DNA of 64,000 nucleotides from Pseudomonas moraviensis (lineage in GTDB: Bacteria > Pseudomonadota > Gammaproteobacteria > Pseudomonadales > Pseudomonadaceae): the NCBI RefSeq assembly GCF_900105805.1, contig NZ_LT629788.1:4030001-4094000 (forward strand), given 5' to 3'. The notes under the pieces are model-generated. The model saw only the letters and a program-made list of their open reading frames with translations. It was not told the DNA's origin and ran no database searches. Positions 51,303 to 59,022 of this stretch are shown here, in pieces (position 1 is the stretch's first letter; each line of letters starts with the position of its first letter). Both the position numbers and the translations under genes were made by a program.

Positions 51303-51875
51303 TTATTTCTTGAGTTCGAGCAGACTGTCGATGTTGTCCATCATCTGGCTCTTTTGCTGAATCGGCGCGAGCTTGAAGAACATCTGCTGCAGCATTTCGA
51401 TCATCTGCAGGTATTCCATCTTGCCCACGGCGGCCATGTCGTTTTTCGCGCGACTGCCCGGCGCGCAGGCAAACTTCAGCGCCTGCTGGACCCAGAACTC
51501 TTTCGGGGTCTGCCATTGGTTGGCAACTTTCAGATGACGCATGGTGTAAGCGAGACGCTCGATGGACTGGCCATTGATAAACCGAACCTTGCCGGTAGAG
51601 CACTGGGCTTCGAGGTTGTAGACGTCGATCATCGGTTTGCCGGGCTCTTCATAAACCAGGGTCACCGCGACCATGGTCGCGCCTTTGGTTTTCTGCGAAG
51701 GCACCACCGACGTCGCGTCCGCTACGTACATGATGTTTTTTTGGGGCACGCCGTTGCCGTAGATAATCCACCAGTCGCCAATCGGATTGGGCTCCTCGGC
51801 CATGGCCGAACTGGAGGCGGCCAATAGCGCAGCCGACAAGAAGATCAACTTCTTGAACTTGAAGAAAGAGGTCAT
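51303..51875 (-). CDS. Exported protein of unknown function
   Basis: A 190-residue protein with a signal peptide (KKLIFLSAALLAASSSAMAEE). The mature part starts with DWWIIYGNGVPQKNIMYVADA and has two cysteines. No known domain is recognised. The ATG at 51875 is chosen because it gives a normal signal peptide; the extension to 51917 does not. It is first in a pair with the lipoprotein gene. Confidence 0.78.
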   Translation of the reverse strand: MTSFFKFKKLIFLSAALLAASSSAMAEEPNPIGDWWIIYGNGVPQKNIMYVADATSVVPSQKTKGATMVAVTLVYEEPGKPMIDVYNLEAQCSTGKVRFINGQSIERLAYTMRHLKVANQWQTPKEFWVQQALKFACAPGSRAKNDMAAVGKMEYLQMIEMLQQMFFKLAPIQQKSQMMDNIDSLLELKK

Positions 51876-52004
51876 GGGCAGTTCCGTTCCTTGGGCACAA
51901 GTTGCAGGCAGCAACACTTGTTATTGTTCAGGCCGCGATTTTGGGAGCCTGAACTAACGAGGGCAATTAGCACGGATGGGCTAATGGCGCGCTGCCATTG
52001 CAGG

Positions 52005-54524
52005 TCAGGTGCCCCGTGGTTTTGCCCGTGCGGTGGCTTCGGCGACCAAGGGATCATCCGGCCAATAATGCTTCGGATAACGCCCCTTCAAATCTTTCTT
52101 TACCTCGGCATAGGTGCTGCGCCAGAAGTTGGCCAGATCCTGAGTGACCTGCACCGGGCGCCGCGCTGGCGAGAGCAGATGCAGCTTGACCACTTGCCGG
52201 CCGCCGGCAATCCGTGGCGTATCAGCCAAGCCGAACAGCTCTTGCAGACGTACCGCGAGAATCGGTGGCTGTTCGCTGTAATCCAGTCGAATCGATGAGC
52301 CCGACGGCACGCTCAAATGATGCGGTGCCAGTTCGTCGAGCTTCTGTGGCAGCGGCCACGGCAGCAGGTTGCGCACGATGCTCGACAGATCGAGGTTGGC
52401 GAAATGGCTGAGCCGCGAGACCTTGCCCAGATACGGCATCAACCAGTCTTCCAGCGAATCGAGCAGCGCCGCATCGCTGACATCCGGCCACTGGCTGTCG
52501 TCCTGAGTGCTCAGATCGAGCTGGCGCAACAGCGCCACCCGCGCCTGCCACTGGCGCAGTTCCGGCGTCCACGGCAGCAACTCCAACCCCTTGCGCCGGA
52601 CCAGATTGACCAGGGCCTGACTGCGTGCGTTTTCATCAAGACCGGTCAACGGTTCACGGCTGAGAATCAGCTCGCCGACCTTGCGCTGACGCTCGGCGCG
52701 CAGCACGCCTTCGCGCTCATCCCAATCCAGTTGATCGACACTGCGCACTTGTTCGGCGAGCACCGAATCGAACAGTGCCGAATCGAAATCCGCCGCCAGA
52801 TAAATGCGTTCTTCGCGCTGGCCCTGACGGCTTCCGAGGTCGGCGATGACGATCCACTCATGCTTCATCAGGCTGTCGGCCTCGGCGAACAGCGCAGCGC
52901 GACCGTTGGCCAAACGGTATTCGGCACCACCGGCGCGCCGTTGCTGAGCGACGCGATCCGGGTAGGCCAGCGCCAGCAGTGCGCCGAGCCAGCGCGGATG
53001 CTCGGGCTCGTTTACCGGTTCGCTCGGCTTGCCACGCAGGTAGCCGCGATACTGCCGGGCCAGTTGCCGGGCGCGTTGCACCCCGCCCTGCGCACCTCGA
53101 CCGGCGCGCTCTTCGCCGGAAAGCAGGACCAATCGGCTGTGCAAATCCGCACCTGCGCCGCGCAGGATATCGCGCTCGCCGAGCAGTGCCGTCACATCGC
53201 AGGCCATCGCCGCCAGGCCCAGCGCCTGACCGCGCAACAACAAGTGCGCGATGCGTGGATGCGCCGGCAGTTCAGCCATGGCCTGGCCGTGGGCCGTCAG
53301 CGTGTCGCCGTGCAAGGCGCCAAGACGTTGCAGCAGATCCTGCGCCTGGGCATACGCGGCGGCAGGCGGCACGTCGAGCCAGACCAGTTCGCTCGGCGTG
53401 ACGCCCCAGCGCCCCAGTTGCAAAGCGAGGCTGGCCAGATCCGCCGAGAGAATTTCCGCGCTGCCATAAGCCGCGAGTTGTTCATGCTGATCCTGCGACC
53501 ACAGGCGATAACACACGCCCGGCTCCAAACGCCCGGCGCGGCCGGCACGCTGGGTGGCGCTGGCCTTGGAGATTCGTTGCGTGTCGAGACGGGTCATGCC
53601 GCTGCCCGGGTCGAAACGCGGCACGCGCGCCAGCCCGGCATCGATGACCACGCGCACGCCGTTGATGGTCAGGCTGGTCTCGGCGATGTTGGTCGCCAGC
53701 ACCACTTTGCGCTGACCGGACGGCGCCGGATCGATCGCCGCGCGTTGCGCATTGAGGTCGAGTTCGCCGTGCAGCGGGCACAGCAAGACGTCTACGCGCT
53801 CGCCAATGGCGTCGGCCAATTGCTGATGCACGCGACGGATCTCTGCTTGCCCGGGCAGGAACACCAACAGGCTGCCGGTCTCGTCGTGCAGCGCCTCAAG
53901 CACGGTTTGCGTGACGCGCTGATCGATGTATTCACCCGGCTGAAACGGCCGGCCCCAGCGCATCGTCACCGGGAACATGCGCCCTTCGCTGCGCAGAATC
54001 GGCGCGTCATCGAGCAAGCCGGAAAGGCGCTCGCCTTCGAGGGTGGCCGACATCAGCAGAATCTTCAGCGGCTGTTCAGCGCGAAACAGCTCGCGACCGT
54101 TCAGACTGAGGGCCAGCGCCAGATCGGCGTCGAGACTGCGTTCATGAAATTCGTCGAAGATCAGCAGGCCCACGCCTTCCAGCGCCGGGTCGTCCTGCAA
54201 GCGCCGGGTGAGGATGCCTTCGGTGACTACCTCGATACGCGTCTTCGGGCCGACCTTGCTGTCGAGGCGGATGCGATAACCGACGGTTTCACCGACCTGC
54301 TCGCCGAGCTCGCTGGCCAAACGCTCCGCCGCCGCCCGCGCAGCCAGACGCCGAGGCTCAAGCATGACGATGGTCTGCCCGGCCAGCCAGGCTTCATTGA
54401 GCAAGGCCAAGGGCACGCGGGTGGTTTTACCGGCGCCGGGCGGTGCTTCGAGCACGGCTTCGTGGCGAGACGCGAGGGCTTCACGCAGGGCGGGTAAAAC
54501 ATCGTCGATCGGCAAAGAAATCAT
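52005..54524 (-). CDS. hrpB: ATP-dependent helicase HrpB
   Basis: DEAH-box helicase of 839 residues. Motifs seen: Walker A PPGAGKTT near residue 32, motif II DEFHERS near 125 (DEFH rather than DEAH, normal for HrpB), SATLEG (III), TNIAETSLTI (V) and QRAGRAGR (VI), followed by the helicase-associated and HrpB C-terminal domains. RNA substrates in pseudomonads are unknown. The ATG at 54524 is used, with the four-residue extension at 54536 as alternative. Confidence 0.95.
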   Translation of the reverse strand: MISLPIDDVLPALREALASRHEAVLEAPPGAGKTTRVPLALLNEAWLAGQTIVMLEPRRLAARAAAERLASELGEQVGETVGYRIRLDSKVGPKTRIEVVTEGILTRRLQDDPALEGVGLLIFDEFHERSLDADLALALSLNGRELFRAEQPLKILLMSATLEGERLSGLLDDAPILRSEGRMFPVTMRWGRPFQPGEYIDQRVTQTVLEALHDETGSLLVFLPGQAEIRRVHQQLADAIGERVDVLLCPLHGELDLNAQRAAIDPAPSGQRKVVLATNIAETSLTINGVRVVIDAGLARVPRFDPGSGMTRLDTQRISKASATQRAGRAGRLEPGVCYRLWSQDQHEQLAAYGSAEILSADLASLALQLGRWGVTPSELVWLDVPPAAAYAQAQDLLQRLGALHGDTLTAHGQAMAELPAHPRIAHLLLRGQALGLAAMACDVTALLGERDILRGAGADLHSRLVLLSGEERAGRGAQGGVQRARQLARQYRGYLRGKPSEPVNEPEHPRWLGALLALAYPDRVAQQRRAGGAEYRLANGRAALFAEADSLMKHEWIVIADLGSRQGQREERIYLAADFDSALFDSVLAEQVRSVDQLDWDEREGVLRAERQRKVGELILSREPLTGLDENARSQALVNLVRRKGLELLPWTPELRQWQARVALLRQLDLSTQDDSQWPDVSDAALLDSLEDWLMPYLGKVSRLSHFANLDLSSIVRNLLPWPLPQKLDELAPHHLSVPSGSSIRLDYSEQPPILAVRLQELFGLADTPRIAGGRQVVKLHLLSPARRPVQVTQDLANFWRSTYAEVKKDLKGRYPKHYWPDDPLVAEATARAKPRGT

Positions 54525-54634
54525 GCTGGCTCCCAAACAGAGGCGCGAGTATAACGGCGAACTGCAACGCGTTCGTCAGGGTCTTAACTTCACAAGACGA
54601 AGCTTCGTTATTTGATGACTCAGGAGACATTTCC

Positions 54635-55054
54635 ATGCGCTTACCCTCTCGCCTGATTGGCGGTGTTCTGGTTGCCACCCTGCTCACGCAACTGTCGGCG
54701 TGCGGTTCGATCTTCTACCCGGACCGCCGTGGCCAGATCGATGGCAAGATCGACCCGGCGATTGCCGTGCTCGATGCCGTCGGCCTGCTGTTCTACATCA
54801 TTCCCGGGCTGATCGCGTTTGCCGTCGACTTCGCCACCGGGGCGATCTATTTCGAACCGGGCCACACCGCGCAGATCGATCCGGCCAAGCTCAAGCAAGC
54901 CATCGGCCCGGACGGGCAGGTCGACAATCACAAGTTGCAGGCGATTCTTGAGAGCGAACTGGGTAAAGACTTTCCTCTCGACGACCCGCGTCTGATTCAG
55001 CACAAGGGCAGCACTCAGCAACTGGCGATGTTCGGCCTGCAACCGGCCGCCTGA
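54635..55054 (+). CDS. Small lipoprotein/membrane protein, unknown function
   Basis: A 139-residue protein. The signal sequence ends in a lipobox-like TQLSACG (Cys23), followed by a tyrosine/arginine stretch, a hydrophobic segment (VLDAVGLLFYIIPGLIAFAVDFATGAIYF) and a soluble C-terminal part. CAGGAG lies 9 bases before the ATG. Proteins of this pattern are common in Pseudomonas, but their job is unknown. The cation efflux gene starts 13 bases later and is probably cotranscribed. Confidence 0.78.
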   Translation: MRLPSRLIGGVLVATLLTQLSACGSIFYPDRRGQIDGKIDPAIAVLDAVGLLFYIIPGLIAFAVDFATGAIYFEPGHTAQIDPAKLKQAIGPDGQVDNHKLQAILESELGKDFPLDDPRLIQHKGSTQQLAMFGLQPAA

Positions 55055-55067
55055 AAAAGGACGTTCA

Positions 55068-55964
55068 ATGACCTCCAGCCCCGAACACGCCCGTCTACTG
55101 CGGCTGGCGACCCGCGCTTCGGTGGCGGTCGCCTGCACGTTGATCGTGGCCAAGGCCATTGCCTGGTGGCTCAGCGGATCGGTGAGCATGCTTGCCGGCC
55201 TCACCGACTCGGCGCTGGATGGCGTCACCTCGATGCTCAATCTGCTGGCGGTGCATTACGCGCTGCGCCCGGCGGATGACGATCACCGTTATGGGCACGG
55301 CAAAGCCGAGTCGCTGGCCGGGATGGCGCAGGCGTTGTTCATCGGTGGCAGTGCGGTGTTGATCGCGTTCCAGGCTTACCAGCGCTTGCAGACGCCGGAG
55401 CCGCTTGGCGCGCCGTGGCTGAGCATCGGTGTGATCGTGTTTTCGCTGCTGCTGACGGCGGCGCTGCTGATGTTGCAGCATCGGGTGATCAAGCAGACCG
55501 GCTCCAACGCCGTACGCGCCGACTCGCTGCATTACCGTTCGGACATGCTGCTCAACGGCAGCATCCTGATCGCGCTGGTGCTGGCCGGAATGGGTTTCGC
55601 GCAACTGGATGCGTGGTTCGGCCTGGGGATCGCAGCGTATATTTTCTGGAGCGCGATTCAGATTGCCCGCGAGAGTTTTTCGGTGTTGATGGACGAAGAA
55701 CTGCCGACCGATGTCAGCCAGCACATGCTCGAACTGGCCTGCAGCGTGCCGGGCGTGCTCGGCGCACATGACCTGCGCACGCGGATTTCCGGCAATCACT
55801 GGTTCGTACAATTGCATCTGGAACTGCCGGGCGAACTGACCCTGTCAGTCGCCCATGGCATCAGCGATCAAGCGGCAGCGGCGATTCACAGGGCTTATCC
55901 GAAGGCCGAAGTGCTGGTGCACGCCGACCCACAGGAAGTGGTGCTCGCCGCCCGCACTCAATAA
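55068..55964 (+). CDS. fieF: Cation diffusion facilitator (FieF-like) transporter
   Basis: A 298-residue inner-membrane divalent-cation/proton antiporter with six helices and a C-terminal cytoplasmic domain. The transport-site residues are Asp pairs in TDSALDG (helix 2) and the His/Asp pair in DSLHYRSDM (helix 5), with HRYGHGKAES in between. This is the FieF type (Zn/Fe/Cd export). Its 3' end overlaps the convergent DUF6515-type gene by seven bases. Confidence 0.92.
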   Translation: MTSSPEHARLLRLATRASVAVACTLIVAKAIAWWLSGSVSMLAGLTDSALDGVTSMLNLLAVHYALRPADDDHRYGHGKAESLAGMAQALFIGGSAVLIAFQAYQRLQTPEPLGAPWLSIGVIVFSLLLTAALLMLQHRVIKQTGSNAVRADSLHYRSDMLLNGSILIALVLAGMGFAQLDAWFGLGIAAYIFWSAIQIARESFSVLMDEELPTDVSQHMLELACSVPGVLGAHDLRTRISGNHWFVQLHLELPGELTLSVAHGISDQAAAAIHRAYPKAEVLVHADPQEVVLAARTQ

Positions 55965-56902
55965 TTGACTTGGTAACCGCGACTGCTCAGGCAGTTGCCC
56001 TGCGCCTGGCGATAGGCCTGAACCACCTCGGGCGCGGGTTGATAAGTCGCGGTGCGCGGGTCGAAACCGCTTTGCTGCACGGCGTACTGATAGCACTGAT
56101 AACCGTCCTGCTGCACTTGCTGCGGCGACTGGCCGTTGGCCGGGTAGGCTTCGACGTCATAGCCTTGGGATTGCGGTTGCGGTTGCGGCTGTTGCTGCAG
56201 CGGCGGCTCGACCACCACGTAATCCTGCGTCGCCTCCTGATAGGCGTAATACGAGCCGGCGGCGAGGAACAGCAGCGAACCACCGATCCACACCTCACGG
56301 GCGTAATCCGGCAAATACTGGATGCGGATCCCGCGCGGTGGCTGCACGACGATGTAGCGCGGGCCTTGCGGGCGGTACCAGTAGCCGCCGGAATAGAAGT
56401 AATCCTGACCGCGATACGGCACGCGGTAATCGCGATCCGGGAAGCGGTCGATTACATGACCCGGTCGATACTGCGGGCCGGGGCCCCAGCCATTGCCGTG
56501 ACCGTTCGGACGACCCGGCCAGCGGTTGTCATCGGGACGCGGCCGCGTCTGCCATTGCTGATTGTGATAACCGTTCTGCGGGCGTTCGTCGCGGTAGTAA
56601 CCCTGACGCGGCTCCTGCGTCTGGCGCACGGCGTCGGGCCGCGGCTGGATCGGCAAGTTGTTGCCCGGTTGCCGAGGCGGTTGCGGACGATCATCGACAC
56701 GGTTGCGATTCTGCCATTGCCCGTCATTGTTGGGCGGCTGGCCGTTGTGTTCGAACTGACGGCTGTTGTCGCCACGGATGATCCCGTCGTTCTGCGGCCC
56801 GTTGCCCGGCCCGCGATTCTGCGGCTCATCGGCCAGCGCTTGCGCACTGACCCCCACACACAGCAAACCAACACCGGCCAGACGCCAGATGCGCGAATTC
56901 AT
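55958..56902 (-). CDS. Exported Pro/Gln/Asn-rich protein, DUF6515-like
   Basis: A 314-residue protein with a signal peptide (residues about 1-24). A low-complexity part rich in Pro, Gln, Asn and Arg follows, then a central YFYSGGYWYRPQG segment and hydrophobic stretch typical of DUF6515 proteins, then a Pro-Gln repeat PLQQQPQPQPQSQ. The tail has two cysteines (YQCYQYAVQQSGFDP). Probably periplasmic or envelope-associated; no function is known. The ATG at 56902 is favoured over the four-residue extension. Confidence 0.82.
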   Translation of the reverse strand: MNSRIWRLAGVGLLCVGVSAQALADEPQNRGPGNGPQNDGIIRGDNSRQFEHNGQPPNNDGQWQNRNRVDDRPQPPRQPGNNLPIQPRPDAVRQTQEPRQGYYRDERPQNGYHNQQWQTRPRPDDNRWPGRPNGHGNGWGPGPQYRPGHVIDRFPDRDYRVPYRGQDYFYSGGYWYRPQGPRYIVVQPPRGIRIQYLPDYAREVWIGGSLLFLAAGSYYAYQEATQDYVVVEPPLQQQPQPQPQSQGYDVEAYPANGQSPQQVQQDGYQCYQYAVQQSGFDPRTATYQPAPEVVQAYRQAQGNCLSSRGYQVNY

Positions 56903-57033
56903 GCTTTTCCTCACTGTGGGAGCCAGTCGTTGGGAGGGCCTGTTGCTGAGACTCGAAACTGGCCTACCGGGTTCTGCAACAGGTTATCAGTCGCGGGACT
57001 TATTTATTGAGGCGCGCACATGAAATCGCAGGC

Positions 57034-57064
57034 AAGAAAAAAGGGAGACCCGTCGGCCTCCCTT
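57034..57064 (-). terminator. Intrinsic terminator of an unassigned minus-strand transcript
   Basis: On the minus strand AAGGGAG-N10-CTCCCTT is followed by TTTTTTCTT. No conventional gene ends just before it, so it most likely serves a short RNA or the small reading frame at 57110-57298. Confidence 0.75.
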
Positions 57065-57109
57065 CTAGAGAACTTCGTCCTGGCTCGACGCTTTTGACGT
57101 CGGCTCACC

Positions 57110-57298
57110 TCACGCCGTCTTCTGGACAGTGTGCAGCTCGGGGGCCGGCACATCCCCGGTGGGGGTGGCGGCCGCGGCGGGCCTGATTGGGCGGGCCGCG
57201 TGGACTGTGTTACCGAGCAGTGATTCTGGTGATAAGAATAGGCCTGAGGCCGCGACAGATGATTGCGAAAATTGCTCAATTAAACACTGCTTGCGCAA
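57110..57298 (-). CDS. Candidate small protein (62 residues, TTG start), unassigned
   Basis: The frame starts TTG CGC AAG behind a CCAGGG sequence. Its second half (VHAARPIRP...TPTGDVPAPELHTVQKTA) has strongly GC-biased third codon positions, like pseudomonad genes, while the first half does not. A terminator follows 45 bases after the stop. It may be a small protein, a leader peptide or part of a regulatory RNA. No family is recognised. Confidence 0.3.
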   Translation of the reverse strand: MRKQCLIEQFSQSSVAASGLFLSPESLLGNTVHAARPIRPAAAATPTGDVPAPELHTVQKTA

Positions 57299-57352
57299 TT
57301 TTTAACCCTGGATAGATAATCCGCCGCAATAGTTACGACCAAGGACAGATTG

Positions 57353-57832
57353 ATGAGCAAACTCGACCGGTACGACCTGAGTATTTTGGCGGAATTGCAG
57401 CGTGACGCCCGTATCTCCAACCAGGAACTGGCCGAGCGCATCGGTCTGTCGCCCTCGCCCTGCTCGCGCCGGGTCAAGCAACTGGAGGACGACGGCTATA
57501 TCTCCCGTCAGGTGGCGTTGCTCGATCGCAAGATGCTCGGCTTGAGCCTGACGGCGTATGTGCTGATCGGCATGGACCGGCATACGCCGGAACGCTTCGA
57601 GAATTTCGAAGCGGCGATTCGCACGTTGCCGCAGGTGCTGGAGTGCAGTCTGGTGACCGGGGTGGATGCCGATTACCAGTTGAAAGTGGTGGTGCCGGAT
57701 ATGGATCACTATCAGAAGTTGCTGCTGGGGCATCTGACCCGGATTGAAGGGGTGACCAGCGTGCGCTCGAGCTTTGTGTTGAATCAGGTGCTCAACAGCA
57801 CTGAATTGCCGTTGACTCATTTGCGTAGCTGA
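57353..57832 (+). CDS. Lrp/AsnC-family transcriptional regulator
   Basis: A 159-residue feast/famine regulator. Helix-turn-helix at about residues 20-45 (ARISNQELAERIGLSPSPCSRRVKQLE), then a RAM ligand domain with VLECSLVTGVDADYQLKVVV. AAGGA lies before the ATG at 57353. Lrp proteins often repress themselves, and the palindromes between 57262 and 57299 fit such a site. The target genes are not in sight. Confidence 0.9.
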   Translation: MSKLDRYDLSILAELQRDARISNQELAERIGLSPSPCSRRVKQLEDDGYISRQVALLDRKMLGLSLTAYVLIGMDRHTPERFENFEAAIRTLPQVLECSLVTGVDADYQLKVVVPDMDHYQKLLLGHLTRIEGVTSVRSSFVLNQVLNSTELPLTHLRS

Positions 57833-57838
57833 TCAAAA

Positions 57839-58015
57839 GCCCTCACCCCAGCCCTCTCCCGGAGGGAGAGGGAGCCGACCGAGAGATGCTCTAGAAGTAC
57901 GCCGACCTGAAAGTTCTGTTGTGAATCCATAATCGACTCGATATTTCAGGTCGATGTAAGACGCCAGACACCTCGGTCAGTCCCCTCTCCCTCCGGGAGC
58001 GGGTTAGGGTGAGGG
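57839..58015. repeat. Long intergenic repeat, family E
   Basis: Starts with CCCTCACCCCAGCCCTCTCCC and ends with GGGAGCGGGTTAGGGTGAGGG, so the ends are inverted copies enclosing about 130 bases. The centre (57895-57975) has lower GC and no reading frame. Compare 43099-43195, which has the same ends but a short centre. Confidence 0.82.
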
Positions 58016-58110
58016 TCAGTCGTCAGATCAGACCCAGATCAATGCCACCCCACACACCTTGACGTATACTCGCCGCGCCTTTTTAGCCGCGCCCATGCCG
58101 GAGAAACCCA

Positions 58111-58320
58111 ATGGATCCAGCCGTATTTGAAGAGTGGATGATGACCGGTCTGGTCAGCATCCTGATCATTTTCATGGGTTTCATCGTCTGGGATCTGGCA
58201 AAGAAGTCCAAGGCCGGGCGGTTTGGCTCGTTGATTCTGTTTTTCGTGCTGGGGCTGGGCGTGGCCGCGTTCATCATCAAAAGCGTAGTGATCGGCCTGA
58301 TCGAATCCGGCGCTTTATAA
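58111..58320 (+). CDS. Small membrane protein, DUF2788
   Basis: A 69-residue protein with two transmembrane helices (GLVSILIIFMGFIVWDLAKKSKAGRFG and LILFFVLGLGVAAFIIKSVV) and the DUF2788 pattern EEWMMTGLVSILIIFMGFIVWDLA. GGAGAAACCCA precedes the ATG. Its end overlaps the convergent pseudouridine synthase gene by six bases. Function unknown. Confidence 0.87.
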   Translation: MDPAVFEEWMMTGLVSILIIFMGFIVWDLAKKSKAGRFGSLILFFVLGLGVAAFIIKSVVIGLIESGAL

Positions 58321-58950
58321 GCGCGCCGGCACTTGCTGCCACTGGCCCTGATCCAGCCCTTCAATCGTCCAGTCACCAATCCTGACCCGCACCAGGCGCA
58401 ACGTCGGCAACCCGACCGCCGCGGTCATGCGCCGCACCTGACGGTTGCGTCCTTCGCGAATCACCAGTTCCAGCCAGCTCGTCGGCACGCTTTTACGAAA
58501 GCGCACCGGCGGATTGCGCGGCCACAACTCAGGCTCGTCCAGCTGCCGCGCTTCGGCCGGCAAAGTCATGCCGTCATTCAGCTCAACGCCATCACGCAGG
58601 CGCTGTAACTGCTCGACCGTCGGTTCGCCCTCCACCTGCACCCAATAGGTCTTCGCCAGTTTGTGTTTCGGATCGGCGATGCGCGCCTGCAACTGACCGT
58701 CGTTGGTCAGCAGCAATAAACCTTCGCTGTCGCGATCCAGACGTCCGGCCGGATAAATCCCCGGCACATCGATGTAATCCTTGAGCGTCGCCCGGCCTTC
58801 ACCGTCGCTGAACTGCGTCAGCACGTCGAAAGGTTTGTTGAACAGGATCAGTTTCGGCTCGGCCGGCGGCGCTTTTGCGACACGGCGTGGCGAGGACGAT
58901 TGCGGTTTCACACCGGGACGGCGCGAAGGTGGACGTGGAGGACGGGACAT
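58315..58950 (-). CDS. rluE: 23S rRNA pseudouridine-2457 synthase family protein
   Basis: A 211-residue RsuA/RluE-type enzyme. A basic, proline-rich N-terminus (about 30 residues) leads into LILFNKPFDVLTQF and the catalytic aspartate motif GRLDRDSEGLLLLTNDG near residue 70, and a later IREGRNRQVRRM that contacts RNA. There is no S4 domain, as in RluE. By family it makes pseudouridine in 23S rRNA. Confidence 0.9.
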   Translation of the reverse strand: MSRPPRPPSRRPGVKPQSSSPRRVAKAPPAEPKLILFNKPFDVLTQFSDGEGRATLKDYIDVPGIYPAGRLDRDSEGLLLLTNDGQLQARIADPKHKLAKTYWVQVEGEPTVEQLQRLRDGVELNDGMTLPAEARQLDEPELWPRNPPVRFRKSVPTSWLELVIREGRNRQVRRMTAAVGLPTLRLVRVRIGDWTIEGLDQGQWQQVPARL

Positions 58951-59022
58951 GGCGAACAGGACATCTAACGATCAGGGCTGTTAATGCTAGTGCCCTGACC
59001 GCCAAATGACCACGAATAACCG

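Larger units (their letters stand above)
56903..57352. other. Divergent region DUF6515-type gene/lrp
   Basis: No gene in the usual sense was found. It contains a minus-strand terminator (57034-57064), a small GC3-biased minus-strand reading frame (57110-57298) and a palindrome cluster before the Lrp gene (TTGCGCAA at 57291-57298 and outer ATTGCG/CGCAAT). Confidence 0.6.

Noticed and set aside
52317..54497. A 726-codon plus-strand frame opposite hrpB
   Set aside because: It is the antisense shadow of hrpB; composition is artefactual and no ribosome-binding site is present.
57004..57279. A 91-codon minus-strand frame overlapping the small ORF opposite lrp
   Set aside because: It runs through the terminator hairpin and lacks GC3 bias; the frame ending at 57110 is the better candidate.
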